From the NCBI GenBank assembly GCA_035578175.1, contig JAQMRL010000008.1, forward strand, positions 63,071,041 to 63,135,040: 64,000 nt of DNA. Reading direction: 5' to 3'. Under the pieces are notes generated by a model that saw nothing but the letters and a program-made list of their open reading frames with translations, was not told where the DNA came from and did not search any database. The position numbers and the translations under genes were made by a program. Shown piece by piece: positions 28,201 to 40,200 of this stretch. This stretch comes from Catonia carolina (lineage: Eukaryota; Arthropoda; Insecta; Hemiptera; Achilidae). The first letter of the stretch is position 1; each line of letters begins with the position of its first letter.

Positions 28201-31200
28201 TCAGAAACGGTGAATGCCTTCTTTTGGAATCTCAAAACAAAAATTTCAAAAAGATTTACAGACTTAAATTACACGCCAATTAAAATAGATGAATGAATAT
28301 GACCGTTTTGCCAAAAAGATGGACATCCTCTTTAAAAAAAACTCAAGACCGTGTAATCTAAATTTCAAATTATAAAAACATAAGTGAAGTAACAACCAAA
28401 CTTACTCAAAGTTCTTTACAAGCTGGTAGAGACAAAGCAAAGACCCAGACCAGCCTGATGCATCCGGATTTTGCAGATAAATGCTAATTTTATCCACAAT
28501 TTGTGTCCATCGGCCAGGAAAATCATGCTTGACAATATTTCCAACACAAACTGACAATTGATTCCTAAAAAAAAAATTACACAATGATATACAACAATTT
28601 GTCCATTACATAATACAAAATAAATTTTTGAAAAGTTTAAGATGTGAGAAAATCATATTTACCATCACTAAAACGCAACAAAGAATTTTTTAAATGCAAA
28701 TTTTAACTAATGAATCACCATATTCATTTAAAAATTTTGCTGATGAGCCCATCAAACCGATGTCATCACGAAACTTTTCTGTTTAGCGGATCCCGTCATT
28801 TTTTGTCTTCGAATTCCCCGCATTATATTAAGTGATTGAACATCAATGAACGGCATTTCTTGTGTTACAAACATTATTTTAAATTTTTACTTTCTCTTGC
28901 CTATATGAATATACAGGAAGGAAAGTACTGTTTTCATGTCAATTTTTCGAAATCGAGTTTTCGCCGGATCTACACGTTTTCAGACCCCCGAACACAAAAA
29001 AACATGTTTTTAGCGATTGGTCTGTGAGTGTGTGTGTGTGTACACAAAATATCTCAAGAGCGGAACATCGTACGAACTTGAAACTTAATTTTTTTTTTTG
29101 GTTTAACGTCCGACTGTTTTGCAAATTGCTGCTAATGCAGACGGTGAAGGATGAAATGAATTTTTTGTAACGTATGAAAAAATGCCATGCCCGAGTGGGA
29201 TTCGAACCCAAGACCGCGTGATGAGAGGCGAGCACGTTACCAACATCGCCAACGCGGCCGGCAAACTTAAGTTACATACTTAAATTACATACCACTACCA
29301 AACCAGACAAATAAATGAACATTTTCATCAAAATCGGTCAACCGGAAGTAGTAGTTTATTCGGGTCATTTTTCACTTTTTTGCGATTTTCTCAAAAACTG
29401 GTCCTACGATTTTTTTAAAAATCACCTCATTTACTTAATTTTTTTTTGCTCTACAAGATAGGGTAGGCGCCATGTTTGCTGAAATTCTTGGTAAGGCTGT
29501 TTTCACGTAAAACAATTGTTTTTTTTAAGATTGCAGTTTTATTATGCATTTTATCGCAAAAATGTATATATTTAAAGTTGTAGAGAATTTTAAATTCTAC
29601 AACTTTTATTTCACACACTTTTGTATAACACTTAGTTTAGCAGTAATTAGCAATTTTCTGTTTTTTTCTCATGAAAACATGCGAAAAATCTATTTTTTTA
29701 AGATTTTGGCCTTAGTATGCATTTTACGACAAAAAAGTATACAATAAAATTTAGAGGAAATTAAAAGATCTACAACTTTTATTTAAAGCATTTTTTGTAC
29801 AGTGCCTAGTTTAGCGTGAAAGAGCTATTTTCCGTATTTTTAAGCCAAACTGAGGTTGATTTTCATTTTGCGTCTTTCATATTATATGATTAAAATTAGG
29901 TTATGTTAATTGAGGTTAGTTTTTTGTTTATTTCTAATGTTTTATAACTAATGTTAATTATTTGCATTGGCAAGAGAAAGTTGTGTGAAAGTTGTGCAGA
30001 TTTTTAGTTATAAAATACTCCACTAAAGCTCTTATTGAAATTTTTTTTTAACGTCCGACTGTTCTGCAATTACTGCTAATGCAGACGGTGAAGGATGAAA
30101 TGATTTTATGTAGCGTATGAAAATATGCCGTGCCTGAATGGGATTCGAACCCAAGACCGCATGATGAGAGGCGAGCATGTTACCAACTACGCCAATGCGG
30201 CCGCCCAAGTTTTATTGAATGTCGCCAATGCGCTTATTGAAAGTTTTATTTCCCATACACGGTTATTTTAACATACATTTACAAAGTGTGTTTATAACCT
30301 AAAATTATTTGTTTTTGTACAGCGCGTGCATTGTATGTCGCTTTGCAACATGTCTTTAATATAATATATTATCATTATAAAATGATGGAATTATTCGAGT
30401 TGTAAATAGGTTTTATAATCATACATTTTTAGTGTAATACATTATAATTAGGCCACCTCCGTAGCGCACTACGCTACGGAGGTCCCAGGTTCGATTCCCA
30501 GCTAGGGTCTTTGAATTTCCCAAGTTAAATCCTACTGTATTCACTAATAACAGAGCTGTTAATGTGACTTTTAAAAAACTAAACTAAAAAAATCAATGTA
30601 GGTCTAATTAAATAAAGTTCAATATTTCTAGTACTGTTCAATTCCTCTTTTTTTTATCTAAAAGTGATTTTATTTTTCAGCATATTTTTAACACTTTAAA
30701 GACTGGCATTTTTTTGTAGTTTTGCCTGTAGACTGCCATTTTTCGGGGATTTTTAAAAATTTTTAACAAATCAACCATTGGTCATAAATTCAAAAAGTAT
30801 ACATTAAATTAAAGATCATAATTAGTAGATTACTTTTCATTTATTAAGATTAGTATTACTTAAATTATAATGATAAAGATGTTTGACTGAAGAGAGGTAT
30901 GTTTTCTTGAATTTAAAAAAATGTTCACTGTATAATCGTAATATAAGAATAACAAAATTAATTAACGTATATGAGTTAAATTCTTACAAACTAATAACCT
31001 ATTTTTAATAAGCTATTTCCTTTTTTATTTCTTACGTAAAAATAAAAAATAATAAAGTATTATAATAACGAACTAATAACTAACAATAACGTGAAGTACT
31101 GGCAGATCGCTTGCTCACGCTAGATAACATCGATACATCGATGCTGTAAAAGTCGATATTTGATATTTTGACAACATTAGGACTATGAGTGTACTCTATT

Positions 31201-34200
31201 AGATTCAGAATGAACTAAATTAAGTGACAGCATAGACGGCAATTGTATACGATACGAGCTAATGGATATAAAACCAAGTGAAATTGTAATAGATGTAAGT
31301 GACTAATAGATGTAAAACCAAGTGAACGGGCACGCCATTTTGATTGGCTGGACGGCACCCGTATGCAATACGGGCGCCGTCCAGCCAATCAAAATGGCGT
31401 GGCCGTATTGTACACGGGTGCCGTCCTGAAAGTTAAGCACAAAAATTATTTTGGTTAATAAAAAATAATGCATTTTAAAGGAAAAGATTAGAAATTTTAT
31501 TTGAGCTAAGTAACAATGAAATTGGTTAAAAAATAAAATTAGAATAAAATCTTGAAAACAGTCATAAATGGCTCGCACGGCACGTAAGTATTGAATTTAA
31601 CTCGTAGCAGACAAATTGCGTTACACACAAAAAATATATAAATATAACACACAATGTTGAATCATAGTATCAACAATAATTAAAATTTTAACTGTATATA
31701 AACTTTGTCAATGTCTATTTTTAAGATCTATACAACATAAACAAAAAAAGAAATATGTTGTAGATCGTTAATATTAATCACGTGTTTAGAAAATCATGAC
31801 TAGCATCATAATCACAACTCATACCACGAATCCATGAGTCAATAACATTCTTTAGTACTTCACATCTACAATAGTTCTATCAATAACCAAAATTGCAATA
31901 ATAATTTCACATTCTTGTCAAACTATACTTTTTTTTAAATATTAATATAATTATAAATTTTTAAACAATACATTACAGAACTACTCATTAATGTAAATAC
32001 AAACAAAAACCTGATAAGCTACTTTTATTTAGTAATTTTGCTCCTTGATATTTCAGTTTTATTTCACAAAACCTTTGTAAACAATAACCAAGTAAATATA
32101 TTTTTTAATAAATATTAATTTAACTGCAAAGTAAATTAAAATAATTTTTACATGATACACAATATGAAATCACATGAAACAGGATAAAAAAATAGTTAAC
32201 TAACTAGAAAATTATTTAAATAAATGTATTTAAAAATAAATTAGCTTGTTGAGCAAAATTTGTTCACTTATTTAAAGCAATATCACTCATTTGACTTTTA
32301 TCAACTTTTAGTTTTTAATCTTTTTAGTAAATTTAGAATTTTTACATTTCACTCTTGAGATATTTAATAAAAAATAATAGTAAAAATGATTTTTTTGTAC
32401 AATACTTTACACCTAGCATGATAATAGCATTTTAAACCGGTTTAAATGGTTGATCTTATTTTAGGCCATGCACAATTGATGGTGGAGGAGGCGACAAAAC
32501 GTGCTACAACTAGATCAGTATAAGTCGGAAAACGGTAAATATTGGACTTTTCTAGTAGGGAATTCTTTAACACCTCTAATAGTGCTTACAGAAGTAGAAT
32601 ATCATAAAAGGGAAAGTTTTTATTCCCTCTATAGTGTGTACGTAGCATTGATTGTTTGTTTTGAATGGAAATCCGTCCAGCTCGTGTGTAAGTACATGCA
32701 TGTTCTTTAGTTTGTGTTGAAGCTAAGACGATTCTGTTCCAGAATTTGCCCTTGGTTGTGCTAGATGAGTTCATTTTACTCTTCAGGAGGGGGTTTGCCA
32801 TCATCCAGTCAAAAAATTTAACACTTTGCAAGGTTGTAAGGAAATTGTAACGGCTTTCGTCTTACCGCACTTACAGAATTGTTCAAAAAACGTCATTGTA
32901 GAGAAAAGAATTTCCTACATTACAGTTGCTTACAGCTGTAACTGAGATGTAATAATGGCTCTGTAATGTCACCATAAAGAATCTAAAATACCATCCCTTC
33001 ACCTTCCTAAATGGACTCATTTTGAACATTTTGTAACTTAATCAAATATTTACAGAAATTTAAAGAATAGTATGCATTTATTCAGTAAATTTTTTCTACA
33101 AAACATGTTTTGTAAATTTGTTTGCTGAACTAAAATTTAAGCCCGTTATAGTAAAAAATCTTAAGTAAACAAAATTTTTTGCGTATTAAAATTTTGCGCC
33201 CCTAACGCAAAGAATTATGACGCGATTTTCATGTTATTATACTCAAAAGGGGCGTACGTATTATATGAATCAGCAGTATTTTTTTCAAAATTGTTTATCA
33301 ATAATGACATCAGATAAAACAGTTGTTTTGAGAGCGCGTTTTGATTTTTGCAACCCTGTAATCCTTTTGTTTTACGAGGAGCAGTCCATGCAGTAAGGGT
33401 TAATAGCTTAAGTGATTCACAGACATACTGCTTCAATATATTAAATTGTTAAAAGTAGTTAGATAAAATCATTCATTACAATACTTTAAAGCTATTTTAA
33501 TTTCTTATAAAAATACTAAATAATTACATTGGTATAATTATTCAATTTTAAGAATTAAAATAATGTTAAGATATAGTAACATAAACAACATGACAGGTCT
33601 CATAAGACTTCTGCAACATGCAACATTGTTGTATCCAACAGATGTACGTTTGTACAACATAAAACCTAACATTTTTTGTAAACCACTATAACGGAATACA
33701 AATTCAGTTTGTCTCCAATGTTTACTGCTGTACAAGTTGCGCTGTGAACTAACAATTCAGTGTTCACGATATATTTTATCAACTTATAGAAAGATATCCA
33801 TGTATTTAGAACTATCGGCTTACAGAATTTAATATTATACCGTGCGTTCGGAAAGTCGCTGTGCACTGGAATTGTGACTATGGATTTATGAAAATATGTA
33901 TAAAGAAATGACTAAGCATTTTGGAAAAAAATTTTTACGTTATTGTTCTGATATTTTAGAGAACTTTACGCATCAAATAACACAAGTGGAAATGAATAAT
34001 GGTTGGTTCCAACAAGACGGGGCAACAGCACATACATCTAACATCTCAATGGCTTTCCTGCGCAACGTGTTTGGTGAACGAATAATTTCAAAGAATTTGT
34101 GGCCTGCAAGATCTCCTGATCTGACTCCCCCCGATTTCTTTTTATGGGGTGCGGCGAAACAAACTGTGTATCGGAACAGACCACACACGATTGACGAACT

Positions 34201-37200
34201 TAAAGCCGCAATAACGGCATACATTCAAGGAATCACTGTTCTTCAGTTGCGAAAGGTGTTTGCAAACAAAATGAAACGAGTGCAATGCTGTATTGATGCC
34301 AATGGAGGTCATTTCGAACACCTTCTATAAACAATGTAATCACGGTTTAACAATGTAATTAAGGTATTGAATAAATTTTTTTCCAAAATGCTTAGTCATT
34401 TCTTTATACATATTTTCATAAATCCATAGTCACAATTCCAGTGCACAGCGACTTTCCGAACGCACGGTATAAGATTTATTAATTATAAAAACTAAATATT
34501 TATAAATATTTACTGCTGAAACAAACCTAATAAGATCGGGAGCATGGACAACAGCATCAACTATCGCATCACGAATCATAGCACGATCTTGTTCATGAAG
34601 AGTAAAAGGTAATGGAGCGCCAGCTTCCACTTCTCTATCAGCCCAATGTTGTGTGACAAGATTCTTCAAATAAATTACACCTAACACAAAAGAAAAAGTA
34701 ATCATTAAAATTTCAATTTCTGGTAAAAGACATTCAACAAAGCCATTAAGGTACATTGTACTAATATGATTTTCATGGTTGATGAGCTCTGCTGTTCCAC
34801 GCGTTTAGACCAATCAGAACGTTTGCCAGCGTTGTCAGATTGTACCTGACAAACATTATGCGTGCGTATAAGAGCCGCAATAGTTCAGTTGTGTCTTGCA
34901 TCTCGTACTGAACACATCAATTATAAAGTGCATTAATGAATTAATATAATAATTTCACTAACCTTCTTTTTAAACTGCGTCACCTTTATTTTATTCCTAC
35001 TTACACGTGTTTCGGTGGATCCACCATCATCAGAGTAAATGAAAAATTGAAACTAAAAATTTTTTTCATTTATTTAAAATTTACAGAAGATGATACATCT
35101 TCAGTCACTTGTATAAAAGTTTTATACAAGTGACTAAGTGACTGATGATGGTGGATCCACCGAAACACGTGTAAGTAGGAATAAAATAAAGGTGACGCAG
35201 TTTAAAAAGAAGGTTAGTGAAATTATTATATTAATTCATTATATGAAATAGAAATATTTCAAACTGCAGGATGCATTATAAAGATTTATTTTTGAATAAA
35301 GTGCATTAACATGCAATACTTTATAATATAATCAGCTGGTTGTATTTTTATAGGTTATAATTGTTATTGAAAGACCAAAAAAAATGGCTGATATAATATT
35401 TAACAGAGCTACAAGAGCAAGTATTGGTAACGTTGCTGGGAAGTCATTGGCTAGCTACAAAGTTGGTAGGGGGCAATGCATACATTCAGAGCTCATCAGC
35501 CTTGAAAAATAATATAAGCTACATTCACAAACAAATTTGTATAATGCATCCTGCCAACCATTTAATTCATAAATCACAAAATAAATGAATTTATCGCTTA
35601 CCTTTTTTTGGTTGCCCTTTATTTTAAAAACTTCCGCACATTTCGGTGGTACCACCTTCTTAAGAGTAATGTTAAATTTAAATTAAAATGCAGTATGTTA
35701 TTACCATTCATTTGTATCAAATAAAACTCTACTTAAGCTACCATGATAACTATACCAATAAATTTTAGTTAGGATACATCTACAATATTTTATGTAGATC
35801 ATAAATCAAATAAGTTACGCTAAATAAAATATGTTTTCCTTTATAATAAGAATTATCATATTATACCATGCACGAACAGCAAAATTAAAACGTCTTTTTT
35901 GGAATTGATACAATTTGGAATACACACAACAACTGTACAAACAACCAATAAAAAACTTATAAACAACTGTGTAAAGCTGTAATAATTATACGCAAATATA
36001 ACCACATGTTCAGGAATTGAGTAAATCTGTAAAACTTAACACTTTGTATCCTGATGTATATCACGAGTCTAGAATCCTAGATGATTTATTGGTATTTTTA
36101 AAAAAAATCATTACTTTTTCATTTCATTTCAGGGATAAATAGATAAGTAGTACATTGTTTGAAAAACCAAAAATTGTACTTTAATAATACATTATATCAA
36201 CTAATACATTAATAACTAATACATTTCTAATTGACTTACTAGAAAAGTTATTAAGTCTTGAATTTGTTGAAAAAATTGCCCGAAAAAAATTGTACTAATG
36301 TACTGTAACTAATAGTAACGTCATATAAATGATTCATTTTGTAAAAAAACTAAATTCTAATATTATAACACAAAACTATCTACACCTACAAAAAAAAAGA
36401 CTTCCAGTATTGGGCCTACATACCGGTATGGTAAAGCCAAAAATAAAACAAGTTGATAAAACAACACTTCACTGTAAAATGGAACAACCTAATAAACAAG
36501 AACAATCATTTAGTTATTAATACTGCGTTTGGAGTTTATTTCATATAAATTAATCACAAAATGTAGGAAAATAACACGATACGAGATGGCCTACAAGGCG
36601 GACAACCATGGTATAACCTCACTTATTGGCGAACCGAACATGTGTTCAGTAAACAGTCTCTAGTTTCAATATCCAACAGAAGTATAATTGAAGTGTCATT
36701 CAAAAACAAACCAAAGTACTGTTTTAATAATCCTAACAATGAGTATAGCCCAGCAGATGCCAATAATGGAATTTTACCTGAGACAAGAGTTATGAACAAT
36801 GACGCTTGAGAGATGTCGGCCATCTCCAATCTGTTAATCATATGTGTGGAATAATATCTAGGATCAATAAAACCTTGAAAAAAGGTGATTAAGTTAAGCT
36901 GTCTCTATGACAGCGAAATATAGGTTTTAACATCCAAAGATATTAGCTGGATGCAAGCAGCCAAGATATTCAACTAAATAAGATTATAAAATTTTAACTA
37001 GTCTCCACAGAGAGGAGGAGACTTCGTCATAAAATTTAAAATATTTCTTTTATTGTTTTAGGATAAAGAATTACTCACTTCCTGAACATTTTATTATATT
37101 CGTGTAAAATTATTACAGATTTACACAATTGTTTATAAGTGTGTTGGTTGTTTGTACAGTTGTGTACGTTCCAAATTGTATCAATTTCAAAAAGATGTTG

Positions 37201-40200
37201 GCTTTAATGTTGTAGTTTTGTTAGGCACGCCATAATATGACAGTTCTTCTTATATAGAGGAAAACATATTTTATTTAGCATAACTATTTGATAAAGTGTT
37301 ATCATGGTAGCTTAGTAATTTTTTATTTTATATGACGGAATAATAATACCATTCTGCATTTTAATTTATAATTTAATATTATTGTGAAGAAGATGGTTCC
37401 ACCAAAACGATACTCGGGCTTCAAAGTGTTAACAAATAAAACATCAATTACGGAGGGTGGTTAATGGAAACCTTTAAAAGATATCTCTACAGACCCTGTA
37501 TACTGCATGCAAAAGCTACATTCCTTAAGAATGTATTATCGTATTAAGTTGCATATTCAATACAAATACAATGGAAAGAAAAATCATTAATGTATTTCTT
37601 TAACATTAAATGAGTGCGATTAAATGGACAAATGACAATGTTTATTTTTATTTATGAAGATTGATGCATAGTACATACAGTATATTTGTTCAAATTGATA
37701 TTCCTATCATAATGAGAAATTTAATTCAAAGAATTAATATACAAGGTAAACATAAAACATGACTAATGCACATTAGAACCAATAAAACAAGACCACAACC
37801 GTATTATATTCGATGCAGAAATAATAATAATAATAATAATATCACAACTTTAGATTAATAAATAAACAAAACCATCAAAATTATTATAATATATTCTAAT
37901 AAATACAAAGTTAAAAGTAACCAACTGACTTTTAAATGAGCATAAAAAGAGATATGCAAAATAAGAGCGAATGAAATTCAATTTCTATATATATTTTTTT
38001 AAACGTACCAGCTTGTCTTACAGGCATGTCTACGTCAGCCAGCATAACTACTTGTAGAAGCGACGGTGCAAAGCCTATAATCTTGTGAATCTGAAAAATA
38101 ATAAAATTAAATTTGTTTATAATTTTTTAAACCATTTAAAATGAACAAACATAACAATATAGACTTATAAAAATTATAATTTGACATTTACGTTCAATAA
38201 AATTCTAAATATTTAATTATTCAAATGATGTTTTAATGTTACTGATAAGGAAATTTCATAACATTAAATTACTGCTCGTTTATTAATTAGAATTAATTAT
38301 TATTAATTATAATTTAAGAAATTGATTTTTTTGAACATATTATAGAAAATTTTTAAACAATAAATTATTGATCTTTTTCATTCTATTTACAGTTGTATCA
38401 TAAAAGATTACAGTATGACTACTTTATGACTAAAAGACTACATTATGATACAGTATAATAATTTCCAGATTTTAGCTGGAATTCGAACTCTTGATATAAT
38501 TAATGCTTAGCAAGTCTGTCTCGCTAATAACTGCATCATAGTTCTTGGTATTTTTTATAAAGTACAAAAATCATTAAAACATCCGATATTAACACTCTGT
38601 GGTAAAGTAAAATCAAAGACTAAAAAAAAAACCAAATAGTTTTTCTTATTTTGGTTTTATTTTTTTCAGAATTTATAATCAAATGAAGTAAAAAGTAACA
38701 CTTGCTAATATTACAGATCTGAAAATGAAAAACAAGAACAATTTACTGCAAGAATAATTTAATGCATGTAGGATTATTGCCAACTCATGATCGTGTTATG
38801 GACAGAGTCTACCTTTTCATCAAAATGTTTACTCTTAATAAATTGTAATGTTTTCCTTTATAGGCTTACAGAGTACATCATCCCCAGTTTATAACATACA
38901 ACAATATCTCAAAAAGCATGAAATAAGAACAAATGGTTTATGTAGGAAAAAGTTTGCCTATAACAGACAGGTGGTGTTAAAAATTATTTGCACTCGATCT
39001 GCTAATTCCAGGGCTACAAAAAGTAGTACTGTTTCTTTTCACATGATCAGCCAATTATATGGACTGAAGTATTTATAATATGGAGTATTAGTATTTAAGT
39101 ATTATTATATGGATTTAAGTATACAGATTATAAGTATTTAAGAACAGAAGAAGTAAAGGTGTAGAAGACACTAGTCACAGTCATCTTCTCTGAGAGTAAT
39201 GCATTTAATTAAACAGCCAGACCCTGTGATGAATGAGTAAAGGTGTCATTGGCAGGGTGGAAAGAAAATGCTTTTCAGAGGGCCTGGTATGCCGATAAGC
39301 ATACTTTTCCAATTGGTGAGGAAAGCATGATAAACCCCTCACTTGTCATTTTATCTATTAAAGGCCTCTAGAGGTTCAAACCAGCCTTTCAACCTAAACG
39401 ACACGTAGAAAAATTACATCTCTGCAATCTTGTAACTTAGAAAATTAAATTTGATATCAGATTAAAGATTAACTTATATGATGTGTCAGAACTCATTTTC
39501 AATACTCCCTGAAAAAGTATGTTTTAAAATATTTGAAATAAAATTGTTACATTTAGCGACTAATTATTCTTTTTTTAAATCCCTGACGTGTGTATGTTGC
39601 AATCTGTTCAATTAGACAATAAGCAACCCCATGTACCCAATGAGATGAGGATGACATGTATGATGTGTAATCTTGTACTGACACAGGCCGGCCATTCCTG
39701 AGAGAATATGGTTAATTAAGCCTCAACCATCAAAGTACACTGGAAAATCTGCATAGCAAAATAAAAGTAGATTAAGAACATTTTTTCATAAAATGTTACT
39801 AATATACTTTTATTTACTATTTGAAACATCAAAGTACAGATTATTTTATTTAAACACTTTGGTGTAAATAAATTGTTGTTTAGGTTAACAGCCAAAAGGC
39901 TGGTTTGAACCTCTAGAGGTTTTACTCAGTAAAATGAATGAGGTGGTTTACCGTGCCTTTCTCACTGAGTAGAAAGAGTATGCTCATCAGCATGCCAGGC
40001 CCTTTGAAAAGCATCCACTTTCCACCCTGCAAATAACACCTTCTCTTCATTCATCACAGGGTCTGGCTGTATAGTGAAATTCATTACACTAAGAGGAGAA
40101 AACTCTTGACTAGTGTCTTTTACACCTCTACCTCTTCTGTTCTTAAATACTTTAGTCATAGGCTGACTAAGTGATAAGAAACAGAACTATTTTTGTAGCC

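Larger units (their letters stand above)
34760..35517 (+). mobile_element. R4 element, interrupted by a fold-back insertion
   Basis: The R4 left end TTTTCATGGTTGATGAGCTC and right end GAGCTCATCAGCCTTGAAAA enclose the usual interior plus a 359-bp insertion at 34,937-35,295. Lies 80 bp on the acceptor side of importin-7 exon 3. Confidence 0.8.
36036..37432. mobile_element. possible TTAA-bounded element (1.4 kb)
   Basis: TTAACACTTTGTATCC on the left and inverted TTAACACTTTGAAGCC on the right resemble other TTAA elements here. The interior is mosaic (LINE fragment, Penelope-like copy, unassigned ORF pieces), so the boundaries may be coincidental. Confidence 0.35.

Noticed and set aside
29160..29262. 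tRNA gene on the minus strand
   Set aside because: Repeated three times with target duplications and poly(A); a tRNA-derived SINE.
36600..36830. Possible coding remnant (plus-strand frame with [19 protein letters not shown])
   Set aside because: Open for ~70 codons between stops but without a start or recognised family; sits in a mosaic of repeats, so left unassigned.
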